Positions 44,379 through 52,495 of a DNA stretch of 64,000 bases are shown in pieces. The stretch comes from Streptomyces longwoodensis. Lineage in GTDB: Bacteria; Actinomycetota; Actinomycetes; Streptomycetales; Streptomycetaceae. The DNA lies in NCBI RefSeq assembly GCF_001514125.1, contig NZ_KQ948550.1:434001-498000 (forward strand). The letters run 5' to 3'. A model generated the notes under the pieces. That model saw nothing but the letters and a program-made list of their open reading frames with translations. It was not told the origin of the DNA and ran no database searches. Both the position numbers and the translations under genes were made by a program. Every line of letters starts with the position of its first letter. Within the stretch, counting starts at the first letter, position 1.

Positions 44379-45158
44379 TCAGCGACTGTTCCTGGCCGGC
44401 GGCTGGCGCGGCGGGCCTGGCGTCGTCGGCGGGAGGGTGCGGCGGGCCGCGAGGGAGCGGATGCGTTCTTCCAGGGCGGCGGCGACGTGCACGGCGACGA
44501 CGTCCGTGGTCCGGCGGGTGACGACGTCCGGATCGCGGGTCGGGAGACTGCGCAAGCTGCCGGTACGCGCTACGGGATGCGGGTCGGTCAGCGAGGCGGT
44601 GAACGCGGCGACCAGCCGGGCAGGGGTGTGTTCGCCGAAGCGTGCCTGCCACACCGGCTTTCGCTCCGGGCCGAGGGAAGCGGTGACGAACCAGGCTCCC
44701 GGCTCCTGCGCGCTTCCCAGGCGCTGCACGTATGCCGTTCCGTCGAGCGACACGAGGCCGTCAGCCCCGATGGCTGGGGGCTGCCACGCGCTCTGCCGGA
44801 GCGGTTCGTACGGATCGCAGGGTGCGCTCGCCGCTGGGGCCGGGTCGGTCAGGGCGTCGGTGAAGGCGGCGATGAGTTCCACCGGGGTGCGGGCGCCGAA
44901 ACTCGCGTACCAGGCGGGCCGGTCCGGCTCCGCAGCGTGGTTGAGGGTCCACCACTGTGCGTCGGGGTCGGGTTCCAGGCGCAGGAGGGCCTTCTGGTCC
45001 GGGCTGGAGAGCAGGACGCGGGGCATCAGGGGGTCGTCGCCGTGGCTCCAGCCGCAGGCGCGGTGCAGGGGGACGGTGATCCATGCGGGGTCACCGCCGC
45101 CGGCCAGGTGGCGCGGCGTGATGAAGTCGACCTCGACGGTCTCGGGGGTCTGGGGCAT
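44379..45158 (-). CDS. DUF317/SPDY-domain protein 1
   Basis: The protein has 259 residues and two SPDY-type modules. It opens with VDFITPRHLAGGGDPAW; each module ends in the tell-tale WYASFGARTPVELIAAFTDAL or WQARFGEHTPARLVAAFTASL. The family is confined largely to streptomycete plasmids and conjugative elements; its function is unknown. The start is at 45158, three bases after the previous gene's end. An arginine-rich tail closes it. It is one of three paralogues here. Confidence 0.85.
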   Translation of the reverse strand: MPQTPETVEVDFITPRHLAGGGDPAWITVPLHRACGWSHGDDPLMPRVLLSSPDQKALLRLEPDPDAQWWTLNHAAEPDRPAWYASFGARTPVELIAAFTDALTDPAPAASAPCDPYEPLRQSAWQPPAIGADGLVSLDGTAYVQRLGSAQEPGAWFVTASLGPERKPVWQARFGEHTPARLVAAFTASLTDPHPVARTGSLRSLPTRDPDVVTRRTTDVVAVHVAAALEERIRSLAARRTLPPTTPGPPRQPPARNSR

Positions 45159-45160
45159 GC

Positions 45161-45685
45161 TCACTTCCGTGCCGCAGCTGGCCGGGCGGGCGCGGTGGCC
45201 GGGGCTGGTGTCGGTGTGGGGGCCAGGGGTGAAGGGGCTTTGCGGGCGGCGGTGTCGATCTCGCGGAGCGCCTTGCCGTGGGTGGCCCAATCGTCGAGGT
45301 AGCTCCACGATTCGGCGTGATGTACCGCGAGCGCGTCGTCGAAGTCGGCGGTGCCGGGCTTGGCGGTGGCGGGGAGGGTGTCGCGGGTGATCAGCCATTG
45401 CTCGTGCAGTTCGTCGAGCCGGTCGAGGGCGTCGCGCAGGACGCCCAACTGGTAGACCCAGCGGCTCTGCACGGTGTTCTCCGGCAGGTGAGCCAGTTGC
45501 GTCTCGGCCGTGGCCAGCAGGTGACGGGCGCCGTAGCGGAGCGGCTCGAACGCCTCGGCGGTGTCGGCGTCGCGTTGGCTCGCGCGCCTTCCGTAGGCGT
45601 GGTCGTCGTAGGGCCATCCGTCGAGGTCGGTGTGCTCGTCGGAGTAGGCGTCCCAGGCGTCGAGGATCTTCTTGCTGTCGCTCAC
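45161..45685 (-). CDS. Hypothetical helical protein (174 aa)
   Basis: The family is not recognised. It has an acidic helical N-terminus (ILDAWDAYSDEHTDLDGWPYDDH), a leucine-rich middle that could form a helical hairpin, and a proline/alanine tail. It sits between two DUF317 genes, two bases before the downstream start, so it is part of the same transcript. Confidence 0.7.
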   Translation of the reverse strand: MSDSKKILDAWDAYSDEHTDLDGWPYDDHAYGRRASQRDADTAEAFEPLRYGARHLLATAETQLAHLPENTVQSRWVYQLGVLRDALDRLDELHEQWLITRDTLPATAKPGTADFDDALAVHHAESWSYLDDWATHGKALREIDTAARKAPSPLAPTPTPAPATAPARPAAARK

Positions 45686-45757
45686 GTAACGGTCGAGGTG
45701 ACGGAGGAAGTCGCGGTGTGCGCGGTGATCGGCGGAAATGGGGAGGGGTCCTTCGGT

Positions 45758-46579
45758 TCAGCGGCGGGCGGCCGGCTGGGCGGTGTGGGCCTTGGCCGGG
45801 GTCGGTGCGGGTTTCGTCTGCTGCCGGCGGGCGGAGCGTGCCCGGGCGCGGAGCGACTCGATACGGGCGGTGTGGGTGTCGACCACCTGCTCCGGGCGCA
45901 GCGGGCTGGGCTCCTGCACGGCGCTGTAGTGGCCGGTGCGGTCGTACATGCCGCGTTGGAGCGGGCTGCGGTCGGCCAGTGCGGTGAGGAAGGAGCCGAC
46001 GAGGTGGGCGGGGGTGTGCTCGTCGAAGTAGGCGTGCCAGATGCGCGGGCCGGGGAACTGCCCGTGGTCGGGCTCGCGGGTCTCGATGTGCCAGGACGGC
46101 CGGTTGCTGAATTCGCTCTGCGGGCGCAGTTCGATGTGGCACATGGAGTCCGGCGAGTGCGCCGTGCCGTCCGAGCTGCGGTGCCAGCCTGCCGAGGTCA
46201 CCGGCTGCCACGGGTCTGGCTGTTGTGGCGGCGGGTCGATGAGGGCGTCGGTGAAGCCGGCGAGGACCTCGGCGGGCACGAGTTCGCCGAACTCGGCGTA
46301 CCAGCCGGGCTCGGTGTCGGTGGGCTCGGCCCGCAGCCGCCACCACGCGGAGGTGGCGGACTGCGGGTCGAACTGGAGGCGGTGGCGAAGGTCGGGACTT
46401 GCCAGGACGATCTCGGCACTCAGCGGGTCGGAGACGGCGCTCCATCCGGCGGCGGCCAGGCTGTGGGTGACGTGGCGGGCGTCCCCGGGGCCGGCGAGGT
46501 GGCGGGGGCTGGTGTCGAGCGGGATGCGTCCGGCGTGCTTGTCGGCGAAGGCGGCGAGCTGCCGTTCGCTCAGCGGCAC
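45758..46579 (-). CDS. DUF317/SPDY-domain protein 2
   Basis: The protein has 273 residues if started at the GTG at 46579, which gives VPLSERQLAAFADKH and overlaps the previous gene. The first module is SPRHLAGPGDARHVTHSL to WYAEFGELVPAEVLAGFTDAL; the second ends WHAYFDEHTPAHLVGSFLTAL. The tail is basic and helical. The role is unknown; probably element maintenance or transfer. Longer frames to 46675 are out of keeping with the family beginning. Confidence 0.82.
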   Translation of the reverse strand: MPLSERQLAAFADKHAGRIPLDTSPRHLAGPGDARHVTHSLAAAGWSAVSDPLSAEIVLASPDLRHRLQFDPQSATSAWWRLRAEPTDTEPGWYAEFGELVPAEVLAGFTDALIDPPPQQPDPWQPVTSAGWHRSSDGTAHSPDSMCHIELRPQSEFSNRPSWHIETREPDHGQFPGPRIWHAYFDEHTPAHLVGSFLTALADRSPLQRGMYDRTGHYSAVQEPSPLRPEQVVDTHTARIESLRARARSARRQQTKPAPTPAKAHTAQPAARR

Positions 46580-46925
46580 CAACAGCACCCCTGCTCGCTC
46601 GCCGGCGAACTGCCGTACAGCTGGCGCAGATCGTCCACGACGTAGTGGAGGGTGTGCTGGTCGGTCTGTTCCCACGCGGCCGTACGCAACTCGGTGATCA
46701 GGAGGTCGACTTGCGCGGTGCGGGGCGTGTCCGGGTGTTCCTGCACGGCACGGGCGAGGGCGCGCAGCGTGTCGGCGAGCTGGACGGGCAGGCCCGTGTA
46801 CTCGTCGAGGAGAGGCTCAACGAGGGCGAGGGCTTCCGCGGGTCGGGGTTCTCGCGCAGGTAGTCGGTGAGGTCCGCCAGCGTTTCGGTCAGGGTGCGGA
46901 TGGTGTCCGGGGTGAGTGCGGGCAT
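46570..46925 (-). pseudogene. Small helical protein gene with a single-base frameshift
   Basis: Starting at 46925 the frame reads MPALTPDTIRTLTETLAD to RENPDP, then becomes nonsense. Shifting by one base near 46845 restores AEALALVEPLLDEYTGLP and a sensible end at 46570, which overlaps the next start. One C is evidently missing from the CCGACCC run. Either the gene is dead or this is a sequence error. The function is unknown. Confidence 0.72.
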
Positions 46926-46952
46926 CGGGCTCCTTGCAAGGGGGGGCGGGGG

Positions 46953-47765
46953 TCAGCGGCGGGTCCGGGCGCTGCTGGTCGGGGTGTGGGGACGGGGGCT
47001 GGTGCGCGGCCGGGTACTTCGGGCGCTGTTGCGGGCCCAGGTGGCGGCGCGGGCGGCCGTGATCCGGGCCTGCTGCCACGCACTGAGCTGGGAGGGTTTG
47101 ACGGAGACCGACCAGGTACGGATCTGCGCGCTGTGCGGCACGCGTCCGCGCGGACGCATCACGGGATCGGGGCTGGCGAGTTCGGTCGAGAACGCTTGCA
47201 CCAGGTGCATCGGGGTGTTCGGCGTGAAGTTGGCCGTCCAGCCGTTGCCCTGCTTGTCCTGCGCTCCGGTCCACCACATCGCCGAGCCGTCGGCGCCCTG
47301 GTGGTACTGCATCCACGCGGTGCCGTTGGGGCTCGTCGCCATGTAGTGCGCGCCCTCGAAACGCGTGTGCCAGTTCTGCTCCTGCAGAGGTGCCCAGACG
47401 TTGGGGGCGTGGGCGGAGCGGGGGCGAGTGAGGGCGTCGGTCAGTCCGGCGACGATCTCCACCGGGGTCTGCCGGCCCAGGTGCGCCGACCACTCGCCGT
47501 TGGCACCATCTGCTTGGCCGTGGATGGTCCACCCGCCGGGAAGGACGTAGGGGTCGTAGGCGACGCGGACGGTCCGGTCCGGGCTCTCCATGTGCAGGGG
47601 GCCGCCCGACTTGGACTTGTCCCGCCAGCCCGAGGCGCGCAGGAACTCCGAGACGTGCCGGACGTCGCCGCCACCAGCCAGGGCACGGGGCTGGACGAGG
47701 TAGTGCTGCTCGGCCTGCTCGGCCTGCTCGCCCGCCCCCCAGCCCTGCCACTGCTTCTTCTTCAC
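46953..47765 (-). CDS. DUF317/SPDY-domain protein 3
   Basis: The protein has 270 residues from the GTG at 47765, which makes a GTGA overlap with the stop of the preceding gene. Module 1 has HYLVQPRALAGGGDVRHV, ending SAHLGRQTPVEIVAGLTDAL; module 2 ends TANFTPNTPMHLVQAFSTEL. The basic tail is Ser/Thr/Arg rich. Longer upstream frames are shadow. The gene is intact. Confidence 0.85.
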   Translation of the reverse strand: MKKKQWQGWGAGEQAEQAEQHYLVQPRALAGGGDVRHVSEFLRASGWRDKSKSGGPLHMESPDRTVRVAYDPYVLPGGWTIHGQADGANGEWSAHLGRQTPVEIVAGLTDALTRPRSAHAPNVWAPLQEQNWHTRFEGAHYMATSPNGTAWMQYHQGADGSAMWWTGAQDKQGNGWTANFTPNTPMHLVQAFSTELASPDPVMRPRGRVPHSAQIRTWSVSVKPSQLSAWQQARITAARAATWARNSARSTRPRTSPRPHTPTSSARTRR

Positions 47766-48145
47766 CGGCGCCGCCGGACGACGAGCGGTGCGGGTGCCGG
47801 GGGCTTTGCCGCCGTGGTGGCGGGCTGGGCGCCGACGAGCTTGAGGGTGTCTTGGTGTTCGTCCAGGTCGAGGGTGATGTCGTGCAGTTCGTTCGAGGCC
47901 CGGCCCAGAGCGAGCCACACCTCTGCGGGGAGCGCGCCTCGCTCTGCCTGGTCCTTGGCGAACACGCTTCCGGTGGCGACGAGGTGGGTGACGCCGCCGA
48001 GGACTCCGGCGTCCGGGTCGAGAATGCGGGCGATGACCTGAGCGGCCTGGGGCGGGGGAAGCTGTGAGAGGTGGTCGGCGAGCTGGCCGAGCTGGCGGGT
48101 GATCTCGTCGGCCAGTCTCACCGGGTAGGGGGCTGGGTGGGACAT
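47762..48145 (-). CDS. Hypothetical helical protein (127 aa)
   Basis: The family is unrecognised. It is a predicted four-helix protein: ADEITRQLGQLADHLSQLP, AAQVIARILDP, an ALPAEVWLALGRASNELHDI segment, then a proline-rich basic tail. It is coupled to the DUF317 gene downstream through GTGA. Composition fits the neighbouring element genes. Confidence 0.7.
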   Translation of the reverse strand: MSHPAPYPVRLADEITRQLGQLADHLSQLPPPQAAQVIARILDPDAGVLGGVTHLVATGSVFAKDQAERGALPAEVWLALGRASNELHDITLDLDEHQDTLKLVGAQPATTAAKPPAPAPLVVRRRR

Positions 48146-48167
48146 GCTCCTCCGGGTCGGTGGACGG

Positions 48168-48353
48168 TCAGTGGTGGTGGCGCTGCCCGACGCGCTGCGT
48201 CTCGGCGAGGACGGCCTCCGGGCGGGCGCCGGCCAGCGGGGAGGCGCGGTCGGGGTCGGCGGGAATGCAGGCGCGCAGATAGCGGCGGAACAGGGCCGTG
48301 GCGAGCCGGGGCTTGAGCCGGTCGCTGATCGGCAGGGGTGTGCGAGTTGCTAC
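48168..48353 (-). CDS. Small basic protein with a GTA in place of a start codon (61 aa)
   Basis: The frame reads ATRTPLPISDRLKPRLATAL onwards and ends RVGQRHHH. GGAG sits six bases before a GTA codon at 48353, exactly where GTG would be expected; no ATG, GTG or TTG fits. Either a near-cognate start is used or the start has been lost by mutation. The family was not recognised. Confidence 0.45.
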   Translation of the reverse strand, partial: VATRTPLPISDRLKPRLATALFRRYLRACIPADPDRASPLAGARPEAVLAETQRVGQRHHH

Positions 48354-48424
48354 GGGTTTCTCCGGGAATCGGGCGGTGCGGTGGCCGGGCGGCTCTGGCG
48401 TCGTGCCGGGGCCGACCGGGCGTA

Positions 48425-48832
48425 TTACGGGGTATGGCGGGCCTGTGCGGGGCGCGAGGGGGAGCCGGCCGGTGCCGGTTGCTGCGCGGCAGGGTGGGCC
48501 GTACGGGTGCGGATGTCGTGCACGGCCTGCCGGTAGGTGGCTTCGTCGAAGACGTCGGGCGTGCAGTTGACCTCGTACCCGGCCAGGAGCAGGGCGGGGA
48601 ATGGCGCGGGTCGCCAGGCGCTTCTGCTCGTCGGCGTCGAGGTGTTCGGGCACGGTGTGCCAGATGTAGAGCGGGGCGTCCGTGGGGTATGCGTGGCGCT
48701 CCAGGCCGAGCATTTCCAGTAGGTCGTGGAGCTTGGCTGGGGCGCCGGTCGGGGTGTCGGCGTGGATGGTGGTCGTCAGGGCCTTGATGTAGATCTCGAC
48801 GTCTGTGCCGTACTCGTCGGCCAGGTTGGCCA
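48425..48832 (-). pseudogene. Short-module family gene with a frameshift, next to IS110 copy 2
   Basis: From ATG 48832 (after GGAAAG) it reads MANLADEYGTDVEIYIKAL, then LLEMLGLERH, a YIWHTVPEHLDADEQ stretch and ATRAIP. A shift of one base near 48590 restores ALLLAGYEVNCTPDVFDEATY and a normal end at 48425. The module resembles those at 50365 and 51697. The IS element lies just upstream of its ribosome binding site, so promoter access from the operon is also cut. Confidence 0.7.
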
Positions 48833-48853
48833 TGTAGTTCTTTCCGGGGTTAG

Positions 48854-49089
48854 TAATCCGAGCCCCTGGCGGAGCCACCCTGAGCGGGTGAAAATCGGGT
48901 GCGTGGCCGTCCGGCGGACGTCGAGCCGCAATGGCGTGATCGAACCCGAGGGTTAGTAGGACGCTGGGGGTCCATCGACAGGCACCCGGAAGTGTTGCTT
49001 CGAGCACGCGTATTAGAGTCTTCCGCCTGCCGGGCCCCTGCCGGACGGTCGCGTGCTCGCGGCTGTCGTCGGGAGGGGGTGCCGGGGCA
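48854..49089 (+). ncRNA. Candidate bridge RNA region of IS110 copy 2
   Basis: In IS110-group elements the left non-coding end encodes a structured bridge RNA that pairs with donor and target. Here the region before the transposase has several short inverted repeats (for example the CGTCC-GGCGGACG hairpin) and is of the right length. The assignment follows from family and position; no guide loops were matched. Confidence 0.4.
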
Positions 49090-50328
49090 ATGGACGTACT
49101 GCACGAGCGCTGTGCGGGGATCGACATCAGCAAGGCGGACGTGAAGGTCACGATCCGTGTGCCCGGCACCGGCAAGCGCCGGCGCAGGGAGACCCGTACG
49201 TTCTCCACGATGACCCGGGACCTGCTGGCGATGCGGGACTGGCTGCTGACCGAGGGCGTCACCCTGGTCGGGATGGAAGCCACCGGCATCTACTGGAAGC
49301 CCGTGTTCTACCTGCTGGAGCAGGACATCGAGTGCTGGCTGCTCAACGCCCGGCACATGAAGGCCGTGCCCGGCCGCAAGACCGACGTCAAGGACGCCGA
49401 GTGGATCGCCGAACTGGTCGAACACGGCCTGGTGCGGCCCTCGTTCGTGCCGCCCGAGCCGATCCGGCAGCTGCGGGATCTGACCCGGTACCGCACCGAG
49501 GTCGTCCGCGAGCGCACCCGCGAGGCCCAGCGGCTGGAGAAGCTCCTGGAGGACGCCGGGATCAAGCTGTCGTCCGTGGTCTCCGACATCCTCGGCGTGT
49601 CCGGCCGGGCCATGCTGGAGGCGCTCGTCTCCGGCCGGCGCGATCCCCGGGCCCTGGCCGAGATGGCCCGGGGCAGCATGCGCGGCAAACGCGCCGTCCT
49701 CATCGAGGCGCTGACCGGCCGGTTCGGCGACCACCACGCTTTCCTGGCCCGGACGATGCTGGACCGGATCGACGCCTGCACGGTCACCGAGGCCCGGCTG
49801 ACCGAACGGATCGAAGAGCAGGTGGCACCCTTTCGCCGCCAGCTCGACCTCCTGGCGACGATCCCCGGCGTGAGCCCGCGCACCGCCCCGCTCATCCTGG
49901 CCGAGACCGGCGCGGACATGAGCCGGTTCGGCAGCGCGGAACGCCTGGCCTCCTGGGCCGGGGTCTGCCCCGGCAACCACGAGTCCGCCGGCAGACAGCC
50001 CACCGGCAAGACCCGTCACGGCAACCCGTGGCTGAAGGCCGTCCTGGGCCAGACCGCGGTCTCCGCCGCCAGAACCAAGGACACCTACCTCGCCGCCCGC
50101 TACCGGCGCCTGGCCGCCCGTCGCGGCAAGAAGCGTGCCCTGGTCGCCCTCGAACACTCCGTCCTGATCGCGATGTGGCACATGCTCGTCCACGATGTGG
50201 AGTACGCCGACCTCGGCGGCCAGTACTTCCTGGAACGCACCGGCCGTGCTCGGCAGACCCGACGCCTGGTGAGCCAGCTCAACCAACTCGGTTACCAAGT
50301 CACCCTCCAGGCAGTTGAGGCCGCCTGA
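49090..50328 (+). CDS. IS110-family transposase (412 aa)
   Basis: A DEDD recombinase with GIDISKADVKVTI, VGMEATGIYWKP and KTDVKDAEWIA in the RuvC-like half. A coiled linker follows, then the Transposase_20 half (about 280-370: IPGVSPRTAPLIL, SWAGVCPGNHESAG with the Ser, TRHGNPWLK). ATG follows GGGAGGGGG. The gene is complete, so this copy is probably active. The protein differs strongly from the 2.3-3.4 kb transposase. Confidence 0.95.
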   Translation: MDVLHERCAGIDISKADVKVTIRVPGTGKRRRRETRTFSTMTRDLLAMRDWLLTEGVTLVGMEATGIYWKPVFYLLEQDIECWLLNARHMKAVPGRKTDVKDAEWIAELVEHGLVRPSFVPPEPIRQLRDLTRYRTEVVRERTREAQRLEKLLEDAGIKLSSVVSDILGVSGRAMLEALVSGRRDPRALAEMARGSMRGKRAVLIEALTGRFGDHHAFLARTMLDRIDACTVTEARLTERIEEQVAPFRRQLDLLATIPGVSPRTAPLILAETGADMSRFGSAERLASWAGVCPGNHESAGRQPTGKTRHGNPWLKAVLGQTAVSAARTKDTYLAARYRRLAARRGKKRALVALEHSVLIAMWHMLVHDVEYADLGGQYFLERTGRARQTRRLVSQLNQLGYQVTLQAVEAA

Positions 50329-50364
50329 GCTGCGGCAACGGACACGGGATCGGGGATTTTCGTA

Positions 50365-51009
50365 TTAGCGGCGGCGGGATACCGAGGACTGGACGCGGCT
50401 CGGCGCCGGTGCCGTGGCCGGTGGCTGCGCAGGCCGTGCGGCGTGATTGCGGGCGTGGAGGATCACGCGGGCGGCCTCGCTCATGGATCTCGCGGTGTCC
50501 CCGAGCCGCGCGATCGGCTCGGGTTCCTCGCCGAGTGCCCCCGGGAGGTCACAGGCGGCCGTCCAGGCGCGGACGACCACTTCCATGGTGAGGGGTAGCA
50601 GCCCTTGGACTGGGGCAGCGACCTCGGTCAGGACCTCTGCCACCTCACCGCTGGTCTCGGCGGCAGCGACCCGCTCGGCGAGCCGGGCCAGGTAGCGCAG
50701 GGCTGCCTCACGTTCGCCGTCCGGTGTGACCAGCATGTTGAGGGCGGGGTCGAGGTGGACGCTGTGACCGGCGGCGAGCAGGGCGTGTGAAGCGGTGGTT
50801 GCCTTCAGGCGCTGCTGCTCGGTGGGCAGGCCGTGCGGAAGCCGGTGGTAGTCCCCGCGGGGCCCGGCAACGGAGAGGAAGCCCCCGGTCCGCTGGAGGA
50901 TGTCCGCCGCCTTCTCGGTGCCGCCGATGGCGACGACCAGGTCGGTGCGGGGATCCTTGGTGATGGTGACGTACTCCAACACCCAGAAGTCGGGCTCCGG
51001 CTGCTTCAC
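50365..51009 (-). CDS. Short-module family protein A (214 aa)
   Basis: An element-specific family without known function. The module is ADILQRTGGFLSVAGP, then YHRLPHGLPTEQQ and a helix ending ALLAAGHSVHLDPAL, with a helical C-terminal domain of about 100 residues (EREAALRYLARLAERV) and a basic tail. Its stop lies at the edge of the IS. It is a paralogue of the 51697 and 48425 genes. The start overlaps the stop of the next gene. Confidence 0.72.
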   Translation of the reverse strand: MKQPEPDFWVLEYVTITKDPRTDLVVAIGGTEKAADILQRTGGFLSVAGPRGDYHRLPHGLPTEQQRLKATTASHALLAAGHSVHLDPALNMLVTPDGEREAALRYLARLAERVAAAETSGEVAEVLTEVAAPVQGLLPLTMEVVVRAWTAACDLPGALGEEPEPIARLGDTARSMSEAARVILHARNHAARPAQPPATAPAPSRVQSSVSRRR

Positions 51010-51764
51010 CGAGACCTGGTGGTCGGCGTACGGCTGCCGGCCGGTGCCGGCGGCATGGAAGCTGGGGCGGCAGTGGGCGCAATCCGGCCTGCGGGGTGCT
51101 GGAGGGCCGTGCCGATGCCGAGCGCGTCGAGTTGCGGGCCGATCTCGCGCAGGGCGCGGGCCTGGGCCTGGGTGTCGTCGCCGTTGAGGCGGTAGATGCC
51201 GCTGTGCGGGTCCTGGATGAAGCCGTGGGCCACGAGGACGGTGCCGGCACGGTCGTCGGCGGGGGCGGTGGCGACGCTGCCGTCCTGTTGCCAGGTCAGG
51301 ACGACCCGGTCCGGCTGGGACGGCTGGATGCCGCCTAGGGCGTTGATGCGGACCTGGGCGAGGGCGCTGTCGTAGCGGGCGAGCAGGTCGCCGGCGACCT
51401 GCTCGGCGCTCAGGAACGGGTCGTCGGCCAGGGCGACGCCGTTGGGCTCGAGGACGGCGCGGTACGCCTCGTCGGGCAGGGCGCGGGGGGCGACGGCGGC
51501 GACGAGGAATCCGTCGCGTCCGTCATGCCGGTCAAGGACGACAAGCTGGGCTCCGTCCGGGCGGCTCAGGACGGCGGCCTGCTTCAGCGGGTGCTCGGCG
51601 AGGGACGCGGCTACCAGGTCCAGGTCCCAGATGCGGTCGGCGAGTTCGGCGAGGTCGTCCTTGGCGTCCGTCGGGAGGTGGGAGCTGGTCCAGGTATCAG
51701 GGAGTTCGCCGGCGAGGACGTCGGCGTAGGAGGCGAGGCGCTCGGAGGTGTCGTGGTCGTGCAT
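51006..51764 (-). CDS. Short-module family protein B (252 aa)
   Basis: The N-terminal 150 residues have the pattern shared with the 60124 and 56493 products: AGELPDTWTSSHL, a VVLDRHDGRDGFLVAAVAP strand pair, VLEPNGVAL and a helix with ARYDSALAQ. The C-terminal module is LVAHGFIQDPHSGIYRL, with a helix ending LDALGIG. The function is unknown. It overlaps gene A by four bases (ATGA). Confidence 0.72.
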   Translation of the reverse strand: MHDHDTSERLASYADVLAGELPDTWTSSHLPTDAKDDLAELADRIWDLDLVAASLAEHPLKQAAVLSRPDGAQLVVLDRHDGRDGFLVAAVAPRALPDEAYRAVLEPNGVALADDPFLSAEQVAGDLLARYDSALAQVRINALGGIQPSQPDRVVLTWQQDGSVATAPADDRAGTVLVAHGFIQDPHSGIYRLNGDDTQAQARALREIGPQLDALGIGTALQHPAGRIAPTAAPASMPPAPAGSRTPTTRSR

Positions 51765-52482
51765 GGTGTCCTTGGGCAGGGTGGGAGTCAGCGGCGCAGT
51801 CCGGCGGCCAACGGGGCGGCGGGGCAGGGAGCGTGCGCGGCGGGGGCGGGCAGGCGCACACGGCGGAGCGCTCTTGTTCGGTGGACGGAACTTCCCCGGT
51901 GCAGGTGCTGCGGCGGGGGTGCGGGGCGTGCCGGTCGGCGAGCTTGTTGCGGAGGTAGGAGAGGTCGCCGTGGATTACGCGGAGATGCTCGTCAGCGATG
52001 TGGCGGAGCCGCTGGGCGATGTACTTGTCGGACGGGCCACCAAGCTCGTCATGGAAGTCGGCCGTGGCAGTGAGGACTTCGTCCAGCGCGGCGAGGATGC
52101 CGTCGTGGGCGGCGGTCAGCTCGGTCAGCGCGTCGGCCGCCTCGTCCGTGGTGGTGGCCTCGCGGACCCGCTCGGCGAGGTGGGCGACCGAAGCGCCGAG
52201 CGGCAGGTAATTGGCCGGACGCGAGTCGGTGTCGAAGACCGCGTCGCAGTCGACGTGGTATCCGGCGGCTCGGAGTCGGGCGACGGCATCGGTGCCGAGA
52301 CGGGACTCGTCATCCGAGGCCAGACCGGTGGGGGCACGGTGGTAGGTCTCGTGGACGCGGACAACGGCGATGAAGCCCACGCGCTGCAAAATGCTGTGCG
52401 CCTCGGAGTTGCCGCCGCGGGCGAGCAGTTCTCCGGAGTGTGGGTCGCGGCGGATGTCCAGGAAGCGGTCGGTACGGAGCAA
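51697..52482 (-). CDS. Short-module family protein C
   Basis: The clear part is residues 1-190: ILQRVGFIAVVRVHETYHRAPTGL, LRAAGYHVDCDAVFD and a helical ASVAHLAERV domain. The last 70 residues are arginine/proline text that overlaps the start of gene B. In the other frame a natural end, ALRRVRLPAP to a stop at 51788, is seen, so a frameshift near 51.9 kb is possible. The function is unknown. Confidence 0.62.
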   Translation of the reverse strand: MLRTDRFLDIRRDPHSGELLARGGNSEAHSILQRVGFIAVVRVHETYHRAPTGLASDDESRLGTDAVARLRAAGYHVDCDAVFDTDSRPANYLPLGASVAHLAERVREATTTDEAADALTELTAAHDGILAALDEVLTATADFHDELGGPSDKYIAQRLRHIADEHLRVIHGDLSYLRNKLADRHAPHPRRSTCTGEVPSTEQERSAVCACPPPPRTLPAPPPRWPPDCAADSHPAQGHHARPRHLRAPRLLRRRPRRRTP

Positions 52483-52495
52483 GGAGACGCTTCTC

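Larger units (their letters stand above)
48854..50364 (+). mobile_element. IS110-family insertion sequence (copy 2)
   Basis: TTAG stands at both edges (48850-48853 and 50365-50368). Joining the flanks there restores the stop codon of the 50365 gene next to the ribosome binding site of the 48832 gene, so these are good insertion limits. The length, about 1.5 kb, is normal. GAAAATC occurs near the left end and, inverted, near the right end. The left 236 bases are non-coding and the right 36 nearly so, the IS110-group layout. Confidence 0.8.
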
